NCBI GenBank assembly: GCA_020636275.1
Contig: JACJYD010000002.1
Location: forward strand, 310,001 to 374,000
DNA: 64,000 nt
Origin: Lewinellaceae bacterium
Lineage (GTDB): Bacteria; Bacteroidota; Bacteroidia; Chitinophagales; Saprospiraceae
Direction of reading: 5' to 3'
Positions within the stretch are counted from its first letter, which is position 1, and each line of letters opens with the position of its first letter. Below, piece by piece: positions 34,733-43,322 of this stretch. The translations under genes were made by a program, and so were the position numbers. A model generated the notes under the pieces. That model searched no databases, was not told where the DNA came from, and saw only the letters and a list, made by a program, of their open reading frames with translations.

Positions 34733-35752
34733 TCAGAACCAACCCCGCTTTTGGAAGAGGATGTAATAATCCTTGAGCAGGGACCAATACATATGGGCCT
34801 GGTGCAGGCCCTCCGTATTTCCCGATTGTTCGGCCTGCAGGGCATTTACCTTGAAGCGGACATTGGCGCGATAGCAGAGAAAATAATAGAATAGTGCCAT
34901 GTCGGCCGGCCCTTCAATAACGGGGTGTGCTTCAAGGTAGTCGGATAAAAGGAATTCTGCAAGATCAGGCCGCAGATGGTAGAACAGGTCCATGAAGAGG
35001 AAGGCCACTTCGTCGAGCACATCCAGTTGGCGAAAATGGTCGTTGAACTCGATACAATCAAAGAGAACGGGCGAATCGAGCAGGAAGATGTTCTGGGAAT
35101 GGAGGTCGCCGTGCCCGTCGACGGTAAAGCCCCGGTCGTTGCGATACTGGAGATGTCCGGCCATGCGTTCGAGGAACTGTTCGACGCTCCAGACCATGGC
35201 GTGGATCAATTCGGATTCGCGGCGTCCCATATTTTTTTCCACCCAGCTTTGCGCGCTGAGGATGTCGGAAAAATCCTCCAGGATATTTTTCCAATCTACT
35301 TTCCGGTAGATCTTCTCCGTTTTTTTGTGGAAATGGGCCACCATGTGGGCGATCTGGCGGATGTGTTCGGGTTTGACCTGTCCTTTTTCCAGCATGACCG
35401 GCATGTGGCGGTCTTCTTCCATGCGCTGCATTTGCACGGTGTAATCGACGACCATTCCCTCCTCGGATTCGAGGATCTGGAGGCCTTCCCGGGTTTGGCA
35501 GATGGGCAGCACCCGGAGATAGATGCCGCTGGTGAGCCGCTGGTTGAGCTCCAATTCGCGTTGGCAGTAAAACCGGCGTTTTTCGAGGGTGGAATAATCG
35601 AGGAACGAGAATTGCACCTCTTTTTTGATCTTGAATGCGTAGTGGGCGCCCAGGATCACGTAATTGGCGTGGGTTTCCACGACCTGAACCGGGCCTTTTT
35701 TGCCGGGGAAGGCCCTTTTGTGTGCGATGGCGTCTATGAGGGTGCGATTCAT
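34733..35752 (-). CDS. APH-fold kinase-like protein (COG2187 type)
   Basis: 339 residues. The N terminus 'VQVVETHANYVILGAHYAFKIKKEVQFSFLDYSTLEKRRFYCQRELELNQRL' and 'DGHGDLHSQNIFLLDSPVLFDCIEFNDHFRQLDVLDEVAFLFMDL' match the uncharacterised COG2187 kinases, where HGDLHxxN is the catalytic loop and DxIEF the metal site. In many bacteria this protein is fused to a P-loop kinase; here that partner is the gene upstream (35749-36249), overlapping by 4 bases. The phosphorylated substrate is unknown. Confidence 0.82.
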   Translation of the reverse strand: MNRTLIDAIAHKRAFPGKKGPVQVVETHANYVILGAHYAFKIKKEVQFSFLDYSTLEKRRFYCQRELELNQRLTSGIYLRVLPICQTREGLQILESEEGMVVDYTVQMQRMEEDRHMPVMLEKGQVKPEHIRQIAHMVAHFHKKTEKIYRKVDWKNILEDFSDILSAQSWVEKNMGRRESELIHAMVWSVEQFLERMAGHLQYRNDRGFTVDGHGDLHSQNIFLLDSPVLFDCIEFNDHFRQLDVLDEVAFLFMDLFYHLRPDLAEFLLSDYLEAHPVIEGPADMALFYYFLCYRANVRFKVNALQAEQSGNTEGLHQAHMYWSLLKDYYILFQKRGWF

Positions 35753-36249
35753 GGGTTGGGGGTTTCCAGGTAGGTGAGGGCTTCCTGTACGAGGTTGGGT
35801 AATGGACGGGTATCGGATTGAATGATCAAATGGGGTACCTGCAGGGCTTCGTAGGTTTCTTTTATCTTCAGGTATACCTGAAAATCAGCTTCGCTAAAGG
35901 GCCGTTTGGTTTCCAGGCGCTTGCGGATGACCGACTCGTCCGCCCGGATCTCGATCCAGCGAACGGGTGTCTGGTATTTTTCCGCCATGTCGAGAAAGGG
36001 TTTCCGGATCTCTTTTTGGTAGAGGGTCGCATCTACAATGGCATCTTCTCCAGCCTGGAGATGGGTTTCGAGCATATTTAACAAGCAGGAATAGACCTTT
36101 TGTTTCGATTCCGGATCGTAATGACCGCGCAACCCCAGTTTGGCCCTGACCCTGTCCGTATTTAAATGAACCGCCCCGCATGCGGCCGCCAGGGCTAATG
36201 CAAAGGTCGATTTTCCGGCGCCCGGTAACCCGGTGATGAGGATTAGCAT
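35749..36249 (-). CDS. P-loop kinase (AAA, COG0645 type)
   Basis: 166 residues. 'LILITGLPGAGKSTFALALA' is Walker A at the extreme N terminus, with 'AIVDATLYQKEIRKPFLDMAE' and 'IEIRADESVIRKRLETK' (LID-type arginines) as in small-molecule kinases related to gluconate/shikimate kinases. It overlaps the downstream COG2187-type gene by 4 bases, matching the fusion of these two domains seen elsewhere. The partner substrate is unknown. Confidence 0.85.
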   Translation of the reverse strand: MLILITGLPGAGKSTFALALAAACGAVHLNTDRVRAKLGLRGHYDPESKQKVYSCLLNMLETHLQAGEDAIVDATLYQKEIRKPFLDMAEKYQTPVRWIEIRADESVIRKRLETKRPFSEADFQVYLKIKETYEALQVPHLIIQSDTRPLPNLVQEALTYLETPNP

Positions 36250-36261
36250 AAGAGCTGGTTA

Positions 36262-37134
36262 CTAGTTACTCTGCAGCAGGTCGATTTTCTTTTTCTTTGG
36301 GGCTAAGAGCGCCTCCATTTCCTTTAATAAACGCTCGCTCAGGGTTGGGAGTTGAGCGAGTTGGAAGCGGATCTCCTGGAGGTAACTCGTCTCGTCCTGT
36401 CTTAACTGGCGCAAGAGGGAGGCCGGCACATTGCTCAGTTTACGGGTTTCGGCGCCGGTAATGCAATGATCGTGCCACTTACCCAGTTGATGCTGAAGGG
36501 TCTCGAGCGGTTGCATCAGGTCCGTGGAGATATCGAGGTATGGGGAGGCTTTTTCAATAGTGATCAGGTTGTAATAGCCTTCTTTCGTGCGTTTTCGCAA
36601 TTCGTGGAGCCTTTTTTTGGAACTCATGCCTTCGCGGGCGAGCATCGACAATTCCTTCAACAGGGTTTCAAAATAATGATGAAGTCCTTTGTGCAGGGTC
36701 GCCTGGCTCATGTGTTTCAGGTGGGAATGGGCCTGAAGGCAGCTTTCGCGAAGGCCGGAGATGGAAAAAGCCTTCTCAAAATCCTTGAAGGCCTCTTCCT
36801 GATGCCGGATGCGTTCGTCCAGTTGGGCTGAAGTCTGATGTTGGAGGTTGAGTTGTTCTTCTTTTTTGAAGATCAGGTTGCACTCGATCTGCAGGTCGCG
36901 GAGCCGTCCGGCTTCGGCAAACAGGGGCTTAAAGCGCTGGAGGGCCAGTTTCCCAGGGAAAGACGGATCGACCACGTAGAGCATTTTGAGGAAAGCCCGA
37001 AGCCGTTTCAGAGAAACGCGCAGGGCATGGATCGTGCTTTTCCTGGAATCCTGTTGCACTTCCAAAAAGGCAAAGTGGGCATCGGCATCCAGTTGTTCAA
37101 AATAGCGGATCAGTTCTGTCTTAAGGGTATCCAT
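36262..37134 (-). CDS. CHAD domain protein
   Basis: 290 residues, almost entirely alpha-helical. Conserved basic faces 'STIHALRVSLKRLRAFLKML' and 'RLHELRKRTKEGYYNL' are the two halves of a CHAD domain, whose His/Arg/Lys residues bind polyphosphate. CHAD proteins localise to polyphosphate granules or act with CYTH phosphatases; no CYTH gene is next to it. It lies 12 bases from the P-loop kinase gene and 9 bases from a Usp gene, inside the stress block. Confidence 0.85.
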   Translation of the reverse strand: MDTLKTELIRYFEQLDADAHFAFLEVQQDSRKSTIHALRVSLKRLRAFLKMLYVVDPSFPGKLALQRFKPLFAEAGRLRDLQIECNLIFKKEEQLNLQHQTSAQLDERIRHQEEAFKDFEKAFSISGLRESCLQAHSHLKHMSQATLHKGLHHYFETLLKELSMLAREGMSSKKRLHELRKRTKEGYYNLITIEKASPYLDISTDLMQPLETLQHQLGKWHDHCITGAETRKLSNVPASLLRQLRQDETSYLQEIRFQLAQLPTLSERLLKEMEALLAPKKKKIDLLQSN

Positions 37135-37143
37135 GTGCGATTA

Positions 37144-38034
37144 TTACGCCCTGACCACCAGGGTTGGGACGGGTAAAGGTTGGCTGACTAATTTTTCGGT
37201 AACGCTGCCAAAGAAAAAGCGCTCAATGGCGCCATGGCCCTGGGCGCCCAGGATGATCCAATCGGCTTTTTCAGTGGCGGCAAATTCGAGTATGCAGTCG
37301 GAGATGCTCCTTTCGTCATTTCGCAGGATCTCTATTGTCAGGGCATCTGCGGGAAATTCGTATTCGTCGAGAAAATGTTGAAAGGAATCCTTCGCCGTAT
37401 CGGCGAGAAAACGGTTGAAGTTTTCAAATTCCTGCCGGTTGAGGTAGTAGCCGGCGGCGATGAGATCGGTGACGTGCAAGGCGGTGATCTCAACTCCTTC
37501 GCGGCGCATGCCCCAATTTAGGGCAAGCCGGAGAGCTTTGGCCGAATCTTTGGAAAAATCGACGGGTATGAGCAGCCGTTGGCCTTCAGGCGGCTCGACC
37601 TCCGGAACGAACAATACGCTGCAAGGCGCTTGGTTGGCCAACTTCCGGGCCGTGATCCCGAATCCGGAACTTTTTTGCTTTTGTCCGACCACCAGCAGGT
37701 CTATCTTTTTCACTTCCAGCCAGTGGAGGAGTTGACTATAAGGCTGCCCTTCGATGACATCCACGCTCCAGGCGGTCGGATGGTCAGATTCCCAATACCC
37801 GGCGATCGTTTTCTCGAGTTGATTCTGTACCTGTTCGTCAATAGGAGTTTCGGGGGCAAAGCGTTTTCGGAATTCCAGTTGTGCGCTTTTCGGCAGGGCT
37901 ATATCCGGGATGATATGGACAAAATAAACACGGGTCGCCAGGAAAAGCTCGGCGATCTTCCGGGCGTGCTGGATCAGCAGGTGGTCCGTCGGCGACAGGT
38001 CGAGAGCCACTAAAATTCTGGGGAAGGAATCCAT
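37144..38034 (-). CDS. Tandem universal stress protein, second copy
   Basis: 296 residues from ATG 38034; a GTG at 38052 is in frame but less likely. Two Usp domains: 'RILVALDLSPTDHLLIQHARKIAEL' and 'RLLIPVDFSKDSAKALRLALNWG'. The C-terminal domain has the complete ATP-binding signature 'GAQGHGAIERFFFGSVTEKLV', so nucleotide binding is likely in that half; the first half has the weaker 'GQKQKSSGFGITARKLA'. It is distant from the other Usp protein in the block and is not a recent duplicate. Confidence 0.88.
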   Translation of the reverse strand: MDSFPRILVALDLSPTDHLLIQHARKIAELFLATRVYFVHIIPDIALPKSAQLEFRKRFAPETPIDEQVQNQLEKTIAGYWESDHPTAWSVDVIEGQPYSQLLHWLEVKKIDLLVVGQKQKSSGFGITARKLANQAPCSVLFVPEVEPPEGQRLLIPVDFSKDSAKALRLALNWGMRREGVEITALHVTDLIAAGYYLNRQEFENFNRFLADTAKDSFQHFLDEYEFPADALTIEILRNDERSISDCILEFAATEKADWIILGAQGHGAIERFFFGSVTEKLVSQPLPVPTLVVRA

Positions 38035-38128
38035 ACGCTTTTTATTAATCACAAAAATAAACTACCGGAGCACTGGCTACCGTTCTCCTTATCCACTCTA
38101 CCAATTGGCGCTTGTCCAGGAAGCGTCA

Positions 38129-38578
38129 TCAGCAAATGCGGATAAACTGGGCATTCTTTTCTTCTTCCGGCGGCACATCGATAAAGGTCAGGCGAAGAAT
38201 ACCATCCTGGTAGTTCGCCGTGATCTTTTCCCTGGAAATACAGGGGTTCACCCGGAACTTGCGTTCGAAGGAATCCGTGTCAAATTCCTCCAGGATGAAC
38301 TCCGTCTCGGGATGGGGATCTTTGTGTTTTTTCAGTCCCCGGATGATCAGGATGTCGTCGGAGATCGCTACGGTCAGCTCTTCACGCGAGAAGCCTGGCA
38401 CGGAGACTTCCAACACGAAGAGCTCGCCGGTGCGGCTCAGGTTTACGGCGCCTGCTTCAGGTTTTTTGCGGGCCACATCAAATGCCGAAAATCCAAGGAA
38501 ATGATCGGGATCGATGACCGGGGAATACTGGTCGCCAATCCGGTCGAAAGCATGATTGCGGATCCTTAGTTTTTGCAT
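38129..38578 (-). CDS. Small heat-shock protein (Hsp20/alpha-crystallin)
   Basis: 149 residues. The alpha-crystallin domain spans about 42-145, with strands 'LFVLEVSVPGFSREELTVAISDDILIIRG' and the end-of-domain motif 'ITANYQDGILRLTFID' (the GxL signature appears as DGILRLTF). These oligomeric chaperones hold unfolding proteins. It is the first gene of the stress block on the minus strand, with a 94-base gap to the Usp gene that shows no obvious terminator. Confidence 0.92.
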   Translation of the reverse strand: MQKLRIRNHAFDRIGDQYSPVIDPDHFLGFSAFDVARKKPEAGAVNLSRTGELFVLEVSVPGFSREELTVAISDDILIIRGLKKHKDPHPETEFILEEFDTDSFERKFRVNPCISREKITANYQDGILRLTFIDVPPEEEKNAQFIRIC

Positions 38579-38696
38579 GGTTAACCAATTTTACAGCCGG
38601 GAAGCGCCCAAAAAGGCGCATCGAACAGCTAAACCAAAATAGGCCTTTATTGGTCCCAACTGCAATGTGCTTCGTCAGTGCGTGAAGTGATTTTCG

Positions 38697-39071
38697 TCAG
38701 TGAGTCCGCAACAATTTCAACTCGCGCGTCTTTTCCTGATCCTTCATTTCCAATACGAGCGTATCGGCTTCCAGTTGGAGGATGCGGACGATCTTTTCCG
38801 CGCCCTCGGCCCGGGTCGTATCGGTGGTGAACAGGTAATCGGTCTGGACCCGGTACTGGCCGGCCTCCCGGTAGTTGAGGGTACTGGAGAAGGAATAGTC
38901 GTTTTTGGGAAAGAACTCGAATTGGATCTCGGCCGGGTCGATGGCCAGCGGTTCGCCCTCTTCGAGCAGTTCCACGCCTTTCCATTTGCCGATGAGTTCT
39001 TTCTCCATCCGGTTGGTGCAGGCATTCAAAAAAAACAGAAGAAATACAAGTATGGTGGTTTTGGCCCTCAT
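38697..39071 (-). CDS. Small lipoprotein, lipocalin-like hypothetical
   Basis: 124 residues. 'MRAKTTILVFLLFFLNAC' is a signal with lipobox (LNAC). The mature part 'ELIGKWKGVELLEEGEPLAIDPAEIQFEFF' and 'NYREAGQYRVQTDYLFTT' resembles the short lipocalin-like proteins common in Bacteroidota, whose GxW motif is seen here as GKWKG. No ligand can be inferred. It stands alone between hsp20 and the divergent dusB gene. Confidence 0.65.
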   Translation of the reverse strand: MRAKTTILVFLLFFLNACTNRMEKELIGKWKGVELLEEGEPLAIDPAEIQFEFFPKNDYSFSSTLNYREAGQYRVQTDYLFTTDTTRAEGAEKIVRILQLEADTLVLEMKDQEKTRELKLLRTH

Positions 39072-39240
39072 TTTATTCGTTTTTTCGGCCGCAAAATACC
39101 ATTATTGGTCAAAAATACAGGGAACCTTTTCCCGGAATTGTTTGTATCTTTTGTGCCGTGGGGATAAAAAGGAAGAGAATTCTTTAACTTTGGGGCTTGT
39201 TTTTAGAAGTGGGGGGTACTTTCCCTTTCCGTAAAAAATT

Positions 39241-40275
39241 ATGGTTAAGATCGGATCGATAGAACTGGGTGAATTTCCGCTGTTGCTGGCGCCGATGGAG
39301 GACGTCAGCGATCCCCCTTTTCGTGCGCTGTGCAAACAGAACGGCTGTGATATGATGTATACCGAGTTTATCTCGGTGGAAGGGTTGATCCGCGATGCGG
39401 AGAAGAGCGTAAAAAAACTCGATATCTACGACGAAGAGCGCCCCATCGGCGTGCAGATCTTCGGCGCCGAACTCGACTCCATGATGCGGGCCGCCGAGAT
39501 CGTGGAGGCCGCCCAACCCGAAGTGCTCGACATCAACTTCGGGTGCCCGGTGCAGAAGGTGGTCTGCAAAATGGCCGGCGCCGGTATATTGCGCGATATT
39601 CCCAAGATGGTGGAGTTGACGGAAGCGGTGGTCAGATCGACCAATCTGCCCGTCACCGTTAAAACCCGCCTGGGTTGGGACGATAATTCGATCTTTATTG
39701 AAGAAGTGGCCGAGCGCCTGCAGGATGTCGGCATCCAGGCCTTGTCGATCCATGGCCGCACGCGCAAGCAGATGTACAAGGGCGAGGCCGACTGGTCCCA
39801 CATCGCCCGGGTAGTGGAGAATCCGCGCATCCGGATCCCCATTTTCGGGAACGGCGATATCGACAGTCCGGAAAAAGCGCTCGAATACCGCAACAAATAC
39901 GGGGTGGCGGGCATCATGATCGGCCGGGCCAGTATCGGTCATCCGTGGATCTTCCGGGAGATCAAGCACTACATGGCTACCGGCGAGCACCTGGCGCCGC
40001 CCACGACCCACGAACGGGTAGAGGCGGCACGTGAGCACCTGCGCCGCTCTCTGGAATGGAAAGGCCTGAAATTGGGCGTGCTGGAAATGCGCCGGCATTA
40101 CACAAACTATTTCAAAGGATTTCCGGGAATCAAACCCTTCCGCGCCCGTCTGGTGACGGAAGACGACCCGGCTATCCTTTTCCAGATCCTGGATGAAGTG
40201 GAGTCTTTCTTTAGTGGAGATCTGATGGAACGGCCCGAGCCCGCTCCTTCGGATTTAATTAATTCAGGGGCATGA
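39241..40275 (+). CDS. dusB: tRNA-dihydrouridine synthase
   Basis: 344 residues. TIM-barrel flavoenzyme with 'LAPMEDVSDPPFRALCKQNG' (FMN site), catalytic Cys in 'INFGCPVQKVVCKMAGAGIL', 'VTVKTRLGWDD', 'LSIHGRTRKQMYKGEADW' and 'IMIGRASIGHPWIF'. It reduces specific uridines in the tRNA D-loop using NADPH and FMN. The GRA(S)IGxPW ending and length fit the DusB group. The stop overlaps the next gene (cca) as ATGA, so two tRNA-maturation enzymes are co-translated. A TAACTTTG box at 39185-39192 is a possible promoter element. Confidence 0.93.
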   Translation: MVKIGSIELGEFPLLLAPMEDVSDPPFRALCKQNGCDMMYTEFISVEGLIRDAEKSVKKLDIYDEERPIGVQIFGAELDSMMRAAEIVEAAQPEVLDINFGCPVQKVVCKMAGAGILRDIPKMVELTEAVVRSTNLPVTVKTRLGWDDNSIFIEEVAERLQDVGIQALSIHGRTRKQMYKGEADWSHIARVVENPRIRIPIFGNGDIDSPEKALEYRNKYGVAGIMIGRASIGHPWIFREIKHYMATGEHLAPPTTHERVEAAREHLRRSLEWKGLKLGVLEMRRHYTNYFKGFPGIKPFRARLVTEDDPAILFQILDEVESFFSGDLMERPEPAPSDLINSGA

Positions 40276-41693
40276 TCTTTAATATCGAGCCGCAAGAGCG
40301 GGACATTCTCTTCCTGATCGGCCAATGTGCGAAGGAGATGAACGTGCCGGCCTATCTGGTAGGCGGTTTCGTACGCGACCGCCTGCTGGCGCTCCCATCA
40401 AAGGATATGGACGTTGTTTGTGTGGGCAACGGCATCGAACTGGCTGAGCGGGTGGCTTCCAAACTCCGCCCCATTCCGCGTGTGGTGGTGTACAAACGCT
40501 TCGGCACCGCCATGTTGCGCCGCAAGGATATGGAGATCGAATTTGTCGGCGCCCGCACGGAATCCTATCGCCACGATTCCAGAAAGCCCACCGTGGAAGA
40601 TGGCACGCTCGAAGACGACCAGAACCGCCGCGACTTTACGATCAACGCCCTGGCCGTCAGCCTCAATGAGGAGGACTTCGGGGTAATGATCGATCCGTTC
40701 GACGGATTGAAACACCTGGAGGAAAAGCTGATCAAAACCCCTCTGGAGCCCGGGAAAACCTTCTCCGACGATCCCCTTCGGATGATGCGGGCCATCCGCT
40801 TTGCCAGCCAGCTCCATTTTAAGATCGATCCGGATACCCTGCGCGCTATCCACGATAACCGCGACCGGATCCATATCGTGTCGAAGGAGCGCATCGCCAC
40901 CGAACTGGAAAAGATCCTCAAAACTGAAAAGCCTTCAGTCGGGTTCAAACTGCTTTTTGATACCGGCCTGCTCGCTCAATTTTTTCCTGAACTGGCCAAC
41001 CTGCACGGCGTGGAGGTCAAGCACGGAAAAGGGCATAAAGACAACTTCTACCACACCCTCGAGGTACTCGATAACCTCTGCCGGAAGACGGATAACATCT
41101 GGTTGCGTTGGGCCGCTCTTCTGCACGATATTGCCAAGCCCCCCACCAAGCGATTCGACCCCGAACAGGGCTGGACCTTCCACGGCCACGAGGTGCTGGG
41201 CGCCAACATGGTGCCCCGGATCTTCCAACGCCTGCGCCTGCCCCTCGACCATAAGATGAAGTATGTGCAAAAGCTCGTCTTCCTGCACCTGCGCCCCATC
41301 AGCCTTACCAAGGAAAATATCACGGACTCCGCCATCCGGCGCCTTCTCTTCGAAGCCGGCGACGATATCGACGATCTCATGCTGCTTTGCGAGGCCGACA
41401 TCACCTCCAAGAACCCCAACAAGGTGGCGCGCTATCTCGAAAACTACAACCTCGTCCGCGATCGCCTTCAGGAAGTCGAGGAGAAAGACCGCATCCGCAA
41501 CTGGCAGCCTCCCATCTCCGGAGAGCTCATTATGGAAACCTTTGGGATCAAGCCTTCCCGCGAAGTGGGCCTCATCAAAAATGCCATCCGCGACGCCATC
41601 CTGGATGGAGTGATCCCCAATGCCTATGAGCCGGCGTTTGAATTTATGCTGGAGAGAGGGAAGGAATTGGGACTTAGGGAGTTGAAGAGTTGA
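40272..41693 (+). CDS. cca: CCA tRNA nucleotidyltransferase with HD domain
   Basis: 473 residues. The head contains 'YLVGGFVRDRLL' and 'DMDVVCVGNG' (metal-binding Asp pair), then 'RRDFTINALAVSL' and 'DDPLRMMRAIRFASQLHFKI', the class II polymerase-beta-like fold. An HD phosphohydrolase domain follows ('HKDNFYHTLEVLDNL ... LRWAALLHDIAKPPTK'). It adds or repairs the 3' CCA of tRNAs; the window's tmRNA also lacks an encoded CCA. The last residues (ELKS) and stop lie inside a 22-bp inverted repeat. Confidence 0.95.
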   Translation: MIFNIEPQERDILFLIGQCAKEMNVPAYLVGGFVRDRLLALPSKDMDVVCVGNGIELAERVASKLRPIPRVVVYKRFGTAMLRRKDMEIEFVGARTESYRHDSRKPTVEDGTLEDDQNRRDFTINALAVSLNEEDFGVMIDPFDGLKHLEEKLIKTPLEPGKTFSDDPLRMMRAIRFASQLHFKIDPDTLRAIHDNRDRIHIVSKERIATELEKILKTEKPSVGFKLLFDTGLLAQFFPELANLHGVEVKHGKGHKDNFYHTLEVLDNLCRKTDNIWLRWAALLHDIAKPPTKRFDPEQGWTFHGHEVLGANMVPRIFQRLRLPLDHKMKYVQKLVFLHLRPISLTKENITDSAIRRLLFEAGDDIDDLMLLCEADITSKNPNKVARYLENYNLVRDRLQEVEEKDRIRNWQPPISGELIMETFGIKPSREVGLIKNAIRDAILDGVIPNAYEPAFEFMLERGKELGLRELKS

Positions 41694-41739
41694 AAAGTTG
41701 AAGAGTTTTTTCACTTTTCAACTTTTCAACTCTTCAACT
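41680..41739. repeat. Simple-sequence inverted repeat (AGTTGAA-type)
   Basis: Perfect 22-bp arms (41681-41702 and 41717-41738) made of AGTTGAA/GAGTTGAAAAG units, loop 14 bases. It begins within the cca coding end and is probably a bidirectional terminator between convergent cca and yihY. Confidence 0.7.
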
Positions 41740-41758
41740 TTTCAACTTATCAACTCCT

Positions 41759-42739
41759 TCACTCCTCTTCCCGCTCCAATTTCAGATCCCGATTCACCGC
41801 AATACTCGCATTGAGCTCGAAACCGGCCAACAAAATCAGCACGTTGATCTGGATCCAAAGCATGACGACGATAATGGTTCCAATGGAGCCGTAGAGCTTG
41901 TTGTAGGTGGCGAAATTCTCGACGTAGTAGGAGAAGATCTGGGAAGTGAGGAGCGAACAAAGCGTGGCCAGGGTAGTGCCCGGGGAAAAGTAGCTGAAGC
42001 GTTTTCGGACAGAAGCGCCAAAGCGGTACAGGAAGGAGATGCCCAGGTAAAAAAGGGCAAAAATGACCAGGTAGCGCAAGGCGGAGAAAGAGACCCTTCC
42101 GAACCAGTCGAGGTGAATGTATTCGGAGAGCCAATGGATGATCGTATTTCCCAAAATGATCATAATGACGGAGGTGATCACCAGAAAGCCCAGAATGAAG
42201 GTGAGTCCGATGGCAATGGCCCGCCGGCGGAAGGGATCCCGTTTTTTGAAGGTTTTCAGGTACGATTTTTCGAAGCCCGACATCATGGCCATCATGCCGT
42301 TGGAGGAGAAGAAGATCACGAGGATCGTACCGAACGACAGGAGTCCGTTGCGGGGCCGCGTAGTGATGTCCTCGATCGTCTCGAAAAGCATATCCCCGGC
42401 ATTACCGGGCATGATGAATTTGATCTCCCGGTAAAGCACTTCGAAAAAGTCCTCACCTCCTGGCAGGTACTGAAGGAGGGTCTGGGACAAGAGCGGCAGC
42501 AAAGTCAGCAATACGATGATGGAGGGGAACAGGGAAAGGAAAAAACTGAAGGCAATCGCATTTGCCCGTCCACCAAGGGTGTTGCTCTTCAGTTCGTTGA
42601 ACATAAAGATCACCACGTCGTAGATGGGCACACCGAAAAAGCCGGGGAAGGATTTTCGCTTCGCCCAGTTCTGCACCTTTTTGGTGATGCGCCGGGATAG
42701 GAACCAGGCTTGCAGGTGTTTGATGCTCCAGCGTTTCAT
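41759..42739 (-). CDS. yihY: YihY/BrkB family inner-membrane protein
   Basis: 326 residues from ATG 42739; the longer frame upstream is encoded by a simple repeat and lacks sense. About six membrane helices follow a basic N terminus (MKRWSIKHLQAWFLSRRITKK). Family blocks are 'RANAIAFSFFLSLFPSIIVLLTLLPLL', 'GLLSFGTILVIFFSSNGMMAMMSGFEKSY' and 'YGSIGTIIVVMLWIQINVLILLAGFELNA'. The family was long misnamed ribonuclease BN; its transport or envelope role is unclear. The C terminus is charged and short. Confidence 0.9.
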   Translation of the reverse strand: MKRWSIKHLQAWFLSRRITKKVQNWAKRKSFPGFFGVPIYDVVIFMFNELKSNTLGGRANAIAFSFFLSLFPSIIVLLTLLPLLSQTLLQYLPGGEDFFEVLYREIKFIMPGNAGDMLFETIEDITTRPRNGLLSFGTILVIFFSSNGMMAMMSGFEKSYLKTFKKRDPFRRRAIAIGLTFILGFLVITSVIMIILGNTIIHWLSEYIHLDWFGRVSFSALRYLVIFALFYLGISFLYRFGASVRKRFSYFSPGTTLATLCSLLTSQIFSYYVENFATYNKLYGSIGTIIVVMLWIQINVLILLAGFELNASIAVNRDLKLEREEE

Positions 42740-42747
42740 TTTTTTAA

Positions 42748-42839
42748 AGTGAAGGGTGAAAGGTGAAGGGTGAAGGGTGAGGAGTGAAGGGGCAAGCCGC
42801 CTTTTCTCTTCACTCTTCACCCTTCACTCTTCATCCTTT
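42748..42839. repeat. Simple-sequence inverted repeat (GTGAAGG-type)
   Basis: GTGAAGGGTGAA-type tandem units followed by the imperfect complement (CTTCACTCTTCACCC) around a GGCAAGCCGCC loop. It fills the gap between the thioesterase and yihY and supplies the last codons and stop of the thioesterase gene. Confidence 0.65.
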
Positions 42840-43249
42840 AAAAAATGCGGTCTCAATCGTTCAATTAATGCCTCGGGGGGCGGAACGGTCTTCCCCGATT
42901 GAATATCTACAAAACAAAGCCGGACAGTGCCGGCGTTGATGACTTTGCCCTCTTCATTCAAAATTTCCGTTTGAAAGGTGATCGACAAACCTTCCGGCAA
43001 CTGGCGCAGGCTGGTGCGGAGGGTGAGCAGGTCGTCGTATTTGGCGGGCCGCAAATACCGCGCTTCGAGACTCACCACCGGCATCATAATGCCCATTTCC
43101 GACTCGAACGACTTATATGTCATGCCCAGCGAACGCAACATCTCCACCCGCCCGATCTCGTAGTATTGCGCGTAGTTGCCGTAATAGACGTAACCCATTT
43201 GGTCCGTCTCCCCGTATCGAACGCGTTTTTGGTATTCGTGTGTGTACAT
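42824..43249 (-). CDS. Acyl-CoA thioesterase (4HBT hot-dog fold)
   Basis: 141 residues from ATG 43249. 'YQKRVRYGETDQMGYVYYGNYAQYYEIGRVEMLR' is the YbgC/FadM-type hot-dog active-site region, with the Asp of 'ETDQMGYV' as catalytic residue. It hydrolyses acyl-CoA esters of unknown chain. The C terminus 'FLKDEE' and stop are encoded by the GTGAAGG-type inverted repeat. The start overlaps TACTTTGT/ACAAAGTA, an 8-bp palindrome at 43252-43269. Confidence 0.88.
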   Translation of the reverse strand: MYTHEYQKRVRYGETDQMGYVYYGNYAQYYEIGRVEMLRSLGMTYKSFESEMGIMMPVVSLEARYLRPAKYDDLLTLRTSLRQLPEGLSITFQTEILNEEGKVINAGTVRLCFVDIQSGKTVPPPEALIERLRPHFLKDEE

Positions 43250-43322
43250 AGTACTTTGTAAACAAAGTATAATAAAATTAGATTGGGTGGGCCACCGCCC
43301 AATCGGTATCAATTTACCTGAG

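Noticed and set aside
41680..42839. Possible CRISPR or coding repeats
   Set aside because: They are simple-sequence inverted repeats with no spacer structure.
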